Source of the DNA: an uncultured Acetatifactor sp.
GTDB taxonomy: Bacteria; Bacillota; Clostridia; Lachnospirales; Lachnospiraceae
DNA length: 8,016 bases
Direction of reading: 5' to 3'
NCBI GenBank assembly: GCA_910577035.1
Contig: CAJTKW010000110.1
Coordinates: 1 to 8,016, forward strand
Position 1 is the stretch's first letter; each line of letters starts with the position of its first letter. The notes below the pieces were generated by a model. That model made no database searches. It saw nothing but the letters and a program-made list of their open reading frames with translations, and was not told the DNA's origin. This document shows, in pieces, positions 1 through 6,570 of the stretch. Both the position numbers and the translations under genes were made by a program.

Positions 1-9
1 AATAGCGCA

Positions 10-27
10 AAGCGTATAAATACGCTT
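10..27. repeat. Short palindrome, first of three adjacent hairpins
   Basis: This is a perfect inverted repeat with arms AAGCGTAT (10-17) and ATACGCTT (20-27) and a 2-base centre, giving an 8-bp stem. It sits 2 bases from the next hairpin. There is no long T-run on either side, so it is not a standard intrinsic terminator. It is AT-richer than the genes. It may be one module of a dispersed palindromic intergenic element; that is inference. Confidence 0.6.
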
Positions 28-28
28 G

Positions 29-55
29 GAAGAATCGCCGCTCTTGCGATTCTTC
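29..55. repeat. 10-bp-stem hairpin, second of three
   Basis: The arms GAAGAATCGC (29-38) and GCGATTCTTC (46-55) are perfectly complementary over 10 bp around a 7-base loop. On the minus-strand transcript it follows the large hairpin next to the end of the GH127 gene. No T-run follows it in either direction. Its close packing between two other hairpins suggests one compound structure rather than a chance palindrome. Confidence 0.65.
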
Positions 56-56
56 G

Positions 57-116
57 AGGAATGATTTAGATTTTCTTAGGTCAGGTTTTTTCTGACCTTA
101 GAAAATCTTCATTCCT
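57..116 (-). terminator. Long stem-loop just after the GH127 stop; possible 3' end
   Basis: The arms 57-64 and 109-116 pair perfectly (8 bp). Arms 68-84 and 92-108 pair at 16 of 17 positions, with one T-T mismatch at 77/99. A 3-base bulge lies at 65-67 and a 7-base loop, GTTTTTT on the plus strand, at 85-91. In the minus-strand mRNA the stem starts one base after the TGA of the GH127 gene, a position typical of a transcript end or 3'-stabilising hairpin. A U-tract after the stem is missing, so intrinsic termination is not certain; RNA stabilisation or a repeated intergenic element are alternatives. The inverted repeat is clear, the role is inferred. Confidence 0.5.
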
Positions 117-117
117 T

Positions 118-2082
118 TCACACTTTATATGGCATCCAGATCCGCATCTCTCCCTGCCCCCGGTTATCCCAGGCAAAATAGGGAATCATGCGCACCGGCA
201 CCTTCCTGCGCATAGGCTTTCGGTAGGTCTGGTACAGCGCCTCCGGGTCATACTGCTCTCTGACTGCCTGACAGGCTTCTCCTTTCAGTGCCACGATCTT
301 CCTGCCGTCCACCTCCAGCTCCTGCAGGCTGTATTCCGCCTCCGGGTCCAGGTAAATATCATCCAGGGTATCCGCGTCACAATCCTGGCTCTCCATGCAA
401 TAGACCATGGGGCCTCTCTCTACTGCCAGCTGGTTCCCGTCTTCCTCCACCTTGGGATGAGCCATGGTATAACGCACAGGCATGTCCAGCTTCAGCTCAG
501 CCTCCGTTCCGGCAAGGCTGTCCAGACGAAGCTCAAGGTAGCTGCCCCGATCCTCCCTGCCTAAGGAAACTACCTGCTCCCCACTCCCCCTCCGCACCAC
601 CGTTTTGCCCATTTCCGCCCAGCCGGGGATGCGGACCTTCAGCGAAATCGGGACATCCCTTTCCACCTCCGTAAACCGGAACAGAATTTTCCCGTCATAA
701 GGGTAGCCGGTCTCTTCCTCCAGGGTGAAAGCTGCCCCGTTTTCCAGGACAAAGCGTCCCCTGCAATTTCCGTACAGGCCGGTATAAACGCTGTCTTTCG
801 TCTGCACGAAGGCATATTCCCCGGATTCCATAATCGTCCTGGCCAGGTTCGGGGGGCAGCAGTAGCTCAAAATATACTCCGACCTGGTAAGGGGCCACAC
901 CAGCTCGTAATCCAGCTTTTTCGTCCTGCGGAGCATATTTTCATAGAAATACTTCTTTCCGTCCAGGGAAACCGCCGCCAGATTCACATTCAGCATGGCC
1001 CGTTCCAGCACGTCCATGTACTCCGCCTTCTGCTCGATCAAAAACATCCTGTAAGCCCACAGCACCAGCCCCACGGAAGCACAGGTCTCGTTGTAGGCGG
1101 TCACATTGGGCAGCTGATACTCATAACCGAAGGCCTGGTGGATCTTCTGATCCTTAAAAAAATTACCATACGGTGAGGTCCCGTTGTAGAGGGCTCCGAT
1201 GCCGCCGGTAAGATACAGCTTGGTATCCGCCATATTCCGCCATACCCGGTGAAGCATCTCCAGATACTCCTCATCTCCCTGCTCTGCGTACAGGTCTGCC
1301 ACCCCTGCGTAGAGATAGCCGGCCCGCACCGCATGACCGATAATTTTCTCATGCTGCTTTAAAGGAATACGGTCCTGGTTGTCATCCATGCCGTCCTTCA
1401 CTGCGTCCCGCAGCTCCACTGCCTGTCTGGCCAGCTTCAGATACTGTTCCTTCCCGGTAGTCCGGTAGAGCTCTGTCAGCCCCATATAATGGGAGGGACA
1501 TACCGCTGTCTGCACATCCCCTGTCTTCCCGGCCTCATCATACATCCCCTGGAGGTATCCTGCCGCTTTCTCCGCAATCCTTAAGAAGCTGTCCTTCCCA
1601 GTGACCCGGAAATAAATGCAGGCTGAGGTAAAAAGGTGTCCCATGTTGTAAACCTCAAACTCGTTTATATCCCGCATACGTCCGCCCGCGCCCTGCCTGC
1701 TCTCAATGATCTGCTTGGTGGAAATATAGCCGTCCTCCTGCTGGGCCTTCCCGATCAGCTCCACATACTTCTCCAGTCGTACAAAGCGATCCTCGTCCCC
1801 CAGGAAATATGCGGCATAGCACTCGGCCTCCATCCATTTGTAAAAGTCCCCGTCCCCAAATACGGTGCCGTCAAAGTCCCCCTGAGCTTCCCCCGCACAG
1901 ATGCGGAAGTTTTCCACCACATGGCTGATATTTTTATCCTCAAACATTTTCCGCAGCTGGGGCACCATGCTCCCTGCACAGGAGTCCAGGACCTCCTTCC
2001 AGAAGCCCCCTGTCCACCGCACTGCGCCGCAGGGAGGCGCGGACGCCTGCGCATATTTTGATTTTCCGGTGTCTGTCAACAT
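118..2082 (-). CDS. GH127 (DUF1680) family beta-L-arabinofuranosidase-like protein
   Basis: This 654-residue protein matches the usual length and motifs of GH127, zinc-dependent enzymes that release beta-L-arabinofuranose or related rare sugars by way of a cysteine nucleophile. Family landmarks include NMGHL (around 149), IIGHAVRAGYLYAG (248-260), LTGGIG (291-296), YQLPN (322-326), YNETCAS (330-336), SYCCPPNLAR (406-415), GPMVYC and a C-terminal IPYFAWDNRGQGEMRIW. By motif alignment with the Bifidobacterium enzyme HypBA1, Glu332, Cys334, Cys408 and Cys409 form the zinc site, and Cys408 is the nucleophile. The position of the HypBA1 acid/base Glu322, 16 residues before the zinc Glu, is Gln316 here; Glu321 lies nearby. 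There is no signal peptide or membrane segment, so it is probably cytosolic. The ATG at 2082 has a good GAGGAG site 7 bases upstream. It is the last gene of the run; the TGA is followed at once by a hairpin. Family assignment is firm; the exact substrate is unknown. Confidence 0.93.
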   Translation of the reverse strand: MLTDTGKSKYAQASAPPCGAVRWTGGFWKEVLDSCAGSMVPQLRKMFEDKNISHVVENFRICAGEAQGDFDGTVFGDGDFYKWMEAECYAAYFLGDEDRFVRLEKYVELIGKAQQEDGYISTKQIIESRQGAGGRMRDINEFEVYNMGHLFTSACIYFRVTGKDSFLRIAEKAAGYLQGMYDEAGKTGDVQTAVCPSHYMGLTELYRTTGKEQYLKLARQAVELRDAVKDGMDDNQDRIPLKQHEKIIGHAVRAGYLYAGVADLYAEQGDEEYLEMLHRVWRNMADTKLYLTGGIGALYNGTSPYGNFFKDQKIHQAFGYEYQLPNVTAYNETCASVGLVLWAYRMFLIEQKAEYMDVLERAMLNVNLAAVSLDGKKYFYENMLRRTKKLDYELVWPLTRSEYILSYCCPPNLARTIMESGEYAFVQTKDSVYTGLYGNCRGRFVLENGAAFTLEEETGYPYDGKILFRFTEVERDVPISLKVRIPGWAEMGKTVVRRGSGEQVVSLGREDRGSYLELRLDSLAGTEAELKLDMPVRYTMAHPKVEEDGNQLAVERGPMVYCMESQDCDADTLDDIYLDPEAEYSLQELEVDGRKIVALKGEACQAVREQYDPEALYQTYRKPMRRKVPVRMIPYFAWDNRGQGEMRIWMPYKV

Positions 2083-2185
2083 ACCCTTGCTCCTCTCTTT
2101 TCCCGATCTTCTTTCCCGATCCTTTTTCCCCGTTTCTCAGCCCACTATTTGCTTTCTGTTTCCCTGCTTTCCTTTCTCCCGCCTC
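2083..2185 (-). promoter_or_regulatory. Polypurine leader with ribosome site for the GH127 gene
   Basis: This 103-bp spacer is about 85% purine on the minus strand (only 15 purines on the plus strand). The ribosome site GAGGAG is complementary to 2090-2095, with a 7-base spacer to the ATG at 2082. GGGCTGAGA appears twice on the minus strand, at the GH42 stop and 49 bases later, with similar bases after each copy (about 20 of 24 match). The plus strand repeats TTTCCCGATC at 2099-2108 and 2112-2121. The first part resembles a decayed continuation of the 27-bp array just upstream. No clear -35/-10 pair is visible, so cotranscription with the GH42 genes is likely. Confidence 0.5.
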
Positions 2186-4417
2186 TCAGCCCTTTATTTC
2201 TTCCGAACCCTGCTCCAGCCTTTTTTCTTCCGGGCACTGCTCCAGCCCTTTTTCTTCCGGATCCTGCTCCAGCCCTTTTTCTTCCGGACCCTGCTCCAGC
2301 CCTTTTTCTTCCGGATCCTGCTCCAGCCCTTTTTCTTCCGGACCCTGCTCCAGCCCTTTTTCTTCCGGACCCTGCTCCAGCCCTGACCCTCTGCAGATCA
2401 CCGCCACACCGTATTTCCCCAGCGTCAGCTCTCCGTCCACATACCGGTCCCCCACCAGCTCCAGGCCATGCACATCCTTTACCGCTGCCGCCTCTTCCGA
2501 ATGATTCAGATAGAATTCATACCGTGCGCCTCCGCCCTCCCGGACATGGTATTCCACAGAGGCAGGCAGCGGGCGCAGGGGAATCCCGGCCCTTTTCAGA
2601 AGCTCCTCAAACAGCTCCCTCATGGAAGCCGCTGCGCACCTGGCCGCCACATAATAGGCTCTGCCCTTTCCTGCCTCCCTGCAGGTAACGGCGGGCTCCC
2701 CCTGGTAAAAATCTGCCGTGTAACGGGCCAGAACCCTGGCGTCGCTTACCCGCAGGCGCTCCGCATACTCACGAACCTCCCATTCCCTGCCGTCCTCAAA
2801 GCGCACACTGTTCCTGTCCGAAGGGTAGAGGGTATCAATCTCCTCGCTCACCACGCCGAAAAGCTCCTTCAGGCCCTCCCCCGGGAACCCTCCCAGGAAG
2901 CACAGCAGGTTCTCGTCTACATAACCGGTAAAATAGGTTGCCAGAAGCTGTCCGCCCCGTTCCGTAAATTCCGTCAGGCTTTTCCCCACCCCGGGCTTTA
3001 AAAGATACAGCATGGGCGCTGCTACCACGTCATAATCCTCCAGGGGACTGTCGGAACCCACTATGTCCATTTCCACACCCAGCCCGGCAAATTCCCGCCA
3101 GATGTCCATGCACACCCTCTCATATTTCTTGCTCTGCTCTCCCAGGGCTTTTGAGTCCGCAATGGCCCAGCGGTTGTCCCAATCGAACAGAAGCGCGGTT
3201 CTGGCCCGGACCACCGTACCGGATACGGGCGCCAGCTTTTTCAGCAGACTTCCCAATCCGGCAGCCTCCTGAAAAATCCTGGTGTCATCCGTACCCAGAT
3301 GGTCTACCACCGCCCCGTGATATTGCTCAAAGGAGCCTCTGGACTTGCGCCACTGGAAATACTGGACACTGTCCGACCCGGAAGCTACCGCCTGCATGCC
3401 GGCCAGCCTGTGAACCCCCGGCCTCTGCAGCTTGTTATAGGGATGCCAGTTCACCAGCCCCGGAGCGCTTTCCATCATAAGGTAGGGCTGCCCTTTTTTC
3501 AGGGAACGCATGACCCCGTGCTGGAAAGCGTTGTCCAGCATAGTATCCCGAAAGGTCTCGCCGTCGTTGTGAAACCTGGGGTAGCAGTCCCAGGATACCA
3601 GGTCCAGCCTGGGGGCAAATTCCCGGTAATCCAGGCCGTTATACAGCATCATGAAATTGGTGGTGGCCGGAATCCCCGGCGCCGCCTCCTTCAGCACCGC
3701 CAGCTCCCCCTCCATGAAATCCAGGGTGTTCCGGGTGGTAAACCGCTTCCACTCCAGGTTCAGCCCCATAATGCTGCCCTCCCCGTTTGCAAAGGGAGGC
3801 TCCACCTGCTCAAAGCCGTTATACCGATGACTCCAGAAGGTAGTCCACCAGGCATGGTTCAGCTTCTCGATGTCATGGTCAAATTTTTCCCACAGGTATT
3901 CCTGAAATTTCTTTACGCACAGGGGGCAATAGCACTCCCCTCCCATCTCGTTGGAGAGATGCCACAGCACCAGTCCCGGATGCTTCCCGAACCGTTTCGC
4001 CAGAGCATGGTCTATGGCCGCCGCCTTCTCCCGGTAGATGGGAGAAGACATGCAGTGGTTGTGCCTCACCCCATGGCGGGCCCGCAGCCCCTGTTTGTTC
4101 ACCCGCATAGCCTCCGGGTATTTCTCGTCCAGCCAGGCAGGCCGGGCCCCGGAGGGCGTGGAAAGCACCGTGTAAATCCCCGCCTCATACAGATCGTCCA
4201 TCACCTTTTCCAGCCAGTCGAAATGATATTCCCCCTCCACGGGCTCACAGACCGACCAGGAAAAGACTCCCAGCGTGACACAGTTGATCCCCGCCTTTTT
4301 CATCATGGGGATGTCCTCCTCCAGGATGTCCGGGCGGTCCAGCCATTGCTCGGGGTTATAATCCCCGCCGTGCAAAAGGCCTTTTATCTTCGGAAACAAT
4401 ATCTTTTTCTCCCCCAT
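2186..4417 (-). CDS. GH42 beta-galactosidase with acidic 9-residue-repeat tail
   Basis: This is a GH42 enzyme of 743 residues, hydrolysing terminal beta-galactosides (some members act on alpha-L-arabinopyranosides). The barrel opens with GGDYNPEQW. The proton donor is Glu157 in HLSNE and the nucleophile Glu316 in LMMES; Trp324, Glu364 and His367 fit known substrate-binding positions. Cys122, Cys162, Cys164 and Cys167 make the zinc cluster of A4-type enzymes. A Rossmann-like trimerisation domain spans about 405-610 and a small beta domain ends near 675. Beyond it, residues 679-741 are seven 9-residue units (consensus GLEQGPEEK), absent from the paralogue upstream and strongly acidic. The start is uncertain by one codon: two ATGs at 4420 and 4417 follow AAGGAG (complement of 4422-4427); 4417 gives the better spacing (4 bases), while 4420 makes the ATGA overlap with the previous stop. 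The reading frame stays open to 4501, but that extension is basic low-complexity sequence inside the upstream gene. Probably cytosolic. Confidence 0.92.
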   Translation of the reverse strand: MGEKKILFPKIKGLLHGGDYNPEQWLDRPDILEEDIPMMKKAGINCVTLGVFSWSVCEPVEGEYHFDWLEKVMDDLYEAGIYTVLSTPSGARPAWLDEKYPEAMRVNKQGLRARHGVRHNHCMSSPIYREKAAAIDHALAKRFGKHPGLVLWHLSNEMGGECYCPLCVKKFQEYLWEKFDHDIEKLNHAWWTTFWSHRYNGFEQVEPPFANGEGSIMGLNLEWKRFTTRNTLDFMEGELAVLKEAAPGIPATTNFMMLYNGLDYREFAPRLDLVSWDCYPRFHNDGETFRDTMLDNAFQHGVMRSLKKGQPYLMMESAPGLVNWHPYNKLQRPGVHRLAGMQAVASGSDSVQYFQWRKSRGSFEQYHGAVVDHLGTDDTRIFQEAAGLGSLLKKLAPVSGTVVRARTALLFDWDNRWAIADSKALGEQSKKYERVCMDIWREFAGLGVEMDIVGSDSPLEDYDVVAAPMLYLLKPGVGKSLTEFTERGGQLLATYFTGYVDENLLCFLGGFPGEGLKELFGVVSEEIDTLYPSDRNSVRFEDGREWEVREYAERLRVSDARVLARYTADFYQGEPAVTCREAGKGRAYYVAARCAAASMRELFEELLKRAGIPLRPLPASVEYHVREGGGARYEFYLNHSEEAAAVKDVHGLELVGDRYVDGELTLGKYGVAVICRGSGLEQGPEEKGLEQGPEEKGLEQDPEEKGLEQGPEEKGLEQDPEEKGLEQCPEEKRLEQGSEEIKG
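2195..2383 (-). repeat. 27-bp tandem array, seven units, coding GLEQGPEEK
   Basis: Seven head-to-tail units of exactly 27 bp encode the end of the GH42 protein. In protein order the variable residue reads G, G, D, G, D, C, G, and the last unit is RLEQGSEEI. The five units nearest the catalytic end are almost identical in DNA. Their differences are GGACCC versus GGATCC (plus strand), alternating for four units, which suggests a 54-bp duplication. The two units near the stop are more diverged. Since 27 is a multiple of 3, gain or loss of units keeps the frame. Adjacent, near-identical units without spacers rule out CRISPR. Confidence 0.95.
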
Positions 4418-4427
4418 CATTCTCCTT
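4415..4427 (-). promoter_or_regulatory. ATGA coupling site and ribosome site between the GH42 genes
   Basis: The minus strand reads AAGGAG, one base, then ATGATG. The first ATG (4420-4418) shares two bases with the upstream TGA (4419-4417); the second ATG is at 4417-4415. AAGGAG lies 1 base from the first ATG and 4 bases from the second. The arrangement indicates stop-start coupling and decides that the gene does not begin at the far-upstream ATG at 4501. Confidence 0.75.
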
Positions 4428-6435
4428 CCCGGCCGCAGACCAGCACGTCGCCCGCCGCCAGGGCCGTCCGCCCCCTGAGCCTTCTTCCGTCTGTCAGGCA
4501 TCGAAGCTCTTCCCCGCCGAAATCCACCCAGCTCTCTCCCTGCCCGTGGTTTATCACAAATACCGTGCGCCCCCGGGAAGACACCCGGACAGTGACCTCC
4601 GTATCCGGCCCCGCGGCATAAGGGGCCTTCAGGCCGCAGTCCCGGCAGATCCCTTCCGCCAGCTCCTGTAAAAAATCCTGCTCCGGCTGGGTACCGATAT
4701 AATACGCCCTGCCCTTTCCGTATTCATTTACCGTGACGGCAGCCATCCCCGCATAAAAATCCTCCCCGTAGGAGGCCAGCACCCGGGCACCCCCCTCGGG
4801 ATGGATCAGGTCGCAGAGGAAACCGCAGGAATAAGAAGCCTTGTTCCAGGAACCGGCATCTGTCATCCGCAGCACATTGCTCTCATAAGGGCGCAGGGCA
4901 TCCGTCTCTTCCACCCAGATTCCCAGCACCTTTTTCAGTTTACCCGGATAAGGGCCGAAGACACAGCGGTCGTTCTCATCCGCCAGACCGGACATCACGG
5001 TTGCCGCCAGGGTGCCGCCCCGCTCCACATACTCCGTCAGCCGCTCTGCCAAATCTCCCTTTATCATATAGAGCATGGGGGCCAGGATCAGGTCATAGGA
5101 GGAAAAATCCGCCTCATAAGGCAGGAAATCCACTGCAATGTTCTGCCTGTAGAGCGTCTCATAATAAAGCGAGACCGTCTTTAAATAATCCATATCCCTG
5201 CTGGGCCCGCTGGCAAGCTCCAACGCCCACCAGTTATTCCAGTCGAACAGGATACCTGCCCTGGCCGGGGTTCTCCCCTCCAGAAAGGCAGGCCCGATTT
5301 CCTTAAGCTCCCGGCCCAGGGCCGCAGCCTCCCGGAACACTCTTGTGTCCTTTCTGCCGGAGTGGCTGATAATGGCGCCGTGAAACTTTTCCTGCCCCGC
5401 CACGGACTGCCGCATCTGGAAAAACAAACAGGTATCCGCCCCGTGGGCCATGGCCTGATAAGACAGCCTTCTCACCTCTCCCGGCCTCTTTAACAGATTA
5501 TAGGGCTGCCAGTTCTGCTGGTTGGGGGACTGCTCCGTCAGGATGTAGGATTGTCCTCCCTTTAAGCCCCGCATAATGTCATGCTTCATGGCTACGAAAT
5601 AAGGGGGATCCTCCGGCCAGGGATAATTGTCCCAGCCCACAAGATCCAGCTCCTTCGTCATGGTAAACTGATCCAGCTTCTTGATATAGCCGGACATGTT
5701 GGTCTGCACCGGAATCTCCGGGTTGTATTTCTTCAGCACCCGGTACTCGTTTCGGAAGCATTCCGCCGTGGAATCCGTCACAAACCGCAGATAATCCAGC
5801 TGGATGGCAGGGTTAAAGCGATAGTCGTCATTCAGCTCCGTAGGCAGCGTGACCTCCTCAAAGCTGTAGACAGTCCTGCCCCAGAAGGCAGTATGCCATC
5901 TGGCATTTAATTCCTCCACCGTCCCGTAACGCCTGCGGAGCCACAGCCTGAACCTGGCCTGGCAGTTGGGACAATAGCAATAGGTGCCGTATTCGTTGGA
6001 CACATGCCACATGGCCAGGGCAGGATGCCGGGCATAGCGCTTTGCCATTTCCTCCGCAATGGCTGCCGCCCGCTCCCGGTATTTCAGGCTGTTGACACAG
6101 AAGAACACCCGCATTCCGTGAGTTCTCCTGCGGCCCGCCATATCCACCGGCAATACCTCCGGATAGCGGGTGGAAAGCCAGGCCGGCTGGGCCGTGGTAG
6201 GCGTGGCAAGGCACACATAAATGCCATGCTCCCATATCTTGTCAAGAATCCGGTCCAGCCAGCCGAAATCATAAACCCCTTCGTCAGGCTCCAGCTTTGC
6301 CCAGGAAAATACCGGAAGCGTCAGCAGGTTAATTCCCGCCTCCTGAAAAAGGCGCATATCCTCGTCTATAGTGGCGTCGTCCCACTGGTCGGGGTTGTAA
6401 TCTCCCCCGTAATAAATTCTGTCTGCGTGCTTCAT
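4417..6435 (-). CDS. GH42 beta-galactosidase
   Basis: This 672-residue protein is a complete GH42 enzyme of typical length, cleaving beta-D-galactosides (some homologues cleave alpha-L-arabinopyranosides). The barrel starts with YYGGDYNPDQW. Glu148 in HVSNE is the acid/base and Glu301 in ILTEQ the nucleophile. Trp309, Glu349 and His352 match substrate-binding positions of the Thermus A4 enzyme. Cys113, Cys153, Cys155 and Cys158 give the zinc cluster. A trimerisation domain spans roughly 395-600, then a short beta domain with no repeat tail. The usual FFQW before the Glu/His pair reads FFQM here (Met341), unlike the neighbouring paralogue, so specificity may differ. The ATG at 6435 is preceded by GAGGGGG with a 4-base spacer, a moderate ribosome site. 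Its TGA overlaps the next ATG as ATGA, implying translational coupling with the second GH42. No signal peptide is seen; probably cytosolic. Confidence 0.94.
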   Translation of the reverse strand: MKHADRIYYGGDYNPDQWDDATIDEDMRLFQEAGINLLTLPVFSWAKLEPDEGVYDFGWLDRILDKIWEHGIYVCLATPTTAQPAWLSTRYPEVLPVDMAGRRRTHGMRVFFCVNSLKYRERAAAIAEEMAKRYARHPALAMWHVSNEYGTYCYCPNCQARFRLWLRRRYGTVEELNARWHTAFWGRTVYSFEEVTLPTELNDDYRFNPAIQLDYLRFVTDSTAECFRNEYRVLKKYNPEIPVQTNMSGYIKKLDQFTMTKELDLVGWDNYPWPEDPPYFVAMKHDIMRGLKGGQSYILTEQSPNQQNWQPYNLLKRPGEVRRLSYQAMAHGADTCLFFQMRQSVAGQEKFHGAIISHSGRKDTRVFREAAALGRELKEIGPAFLEGRTPARAGILFDWNNWWALELASGPSRDMDYLKTVSLYYETLYRQNIAVDFLPYEADFSSYDLILAPMLYMIKGDLAERLTEYVERGGTLAATVMSGLADENDRCVFGPYPGKLKKVLGIWVEETDALRPYESNVLRMTDAGSWNKASYSCGFLCDLIHPEGGARVLASYGEDFYAGMAAVTVNEYGKGRAYYIGTQPEQDFLQELAEGICRDCGLKAPYAAGPDTEVTVRVSSRGRTVFVINHGQGESWVDFGGEELRCLTDGRRLRGRTALAAGDVLVCGREGE

Positions 6436-6507
6436 ATTACCCCCTCAATCATTTTGTCTAATAACGCTGCAAAACCGGTCCCGCCGGAACTGCCCGTGCA
6501 GACGCGG

Positions 6508-6531
6508 CTGCCCGGCCCATTCCTCGGGCAG
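6508..6531. other. Hairpin in the gap before the first GH42 gene
   Basis: The arms CTGCCCG (6508-6514) and CGGGCAG (6525-6531) form a 7-bp GC-rich stem with a 10-base loop. A second CTGCCCG at 6490-6496 could pair with the same CGGGCAG, giving two mutually exclusive structures. No U-tract follows on the minus-strand RNA, so it is not an intrinsic terminator. It could affect mRNA stability or expression of the downstream GH42; that is speculation. Confidence 0.45.
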
Positions 6532-6542
6532 GTCATGTTTGC

Positions 6543-6569
6543 CCGCCGGAATAAGCTTCCCACCGGCGG
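6543..6569. other. Hairpin just after the GH106-like gene stop
   Basis: The arms CCGCCGG (6543-6549) and CCGGCGG (6563-6569) make a 7-bp stem with a 13-base loop, starting one base past the stop codon of the upstream gene in the minus-strand RNA. There is no U-tract, so read-through into the GH42 genes is expected. The loop overlaps CCGGAATAAGCTTCCC (6546-6561), which resembles the 13-mer that brackets the coding repeat in the upstream gene, with three extra bases. Confidence 0.45.
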
Positions 6570-6570
6570 C

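Noticed and set aside
57..116. Classical rho-independent terminator
   Set aside because: The stem is strong and well placed, but no U-tract follows on the minus-strand transcript; kept only as a possible 3'-end structure.
2195..2383. CRISPR array
   Set aside because: Units are directly adjacent with no variable spacers, encode a protein tail and have no cas genes nearby.
1901..2688. Three overlapping plus-strand frames with repeats such as FFRTLLQP and FLPDPAPAL
   Set aside because: The 27-bp array has no stop in these frames, so all translate as repeats. The real gene is on the minus strand with an intact GH42 domain.
4418..4501. N-terminal extension of the second GH42 from the ATG at 4501
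   Set aside because: It lies inside the upstream gene, encodes basic low-complexity sequence unlike the family, and a good ribosome site precedes the ATGs at 4420/4417.
3299..4621. 440-codon open frame on the plus strand
   Set aside because: It is antisense to the junction of two clear GH42 genes, has no recognisable motifs and is rich in Pro/His/Arg, as expected from the complement of GC-rich coding DNA.
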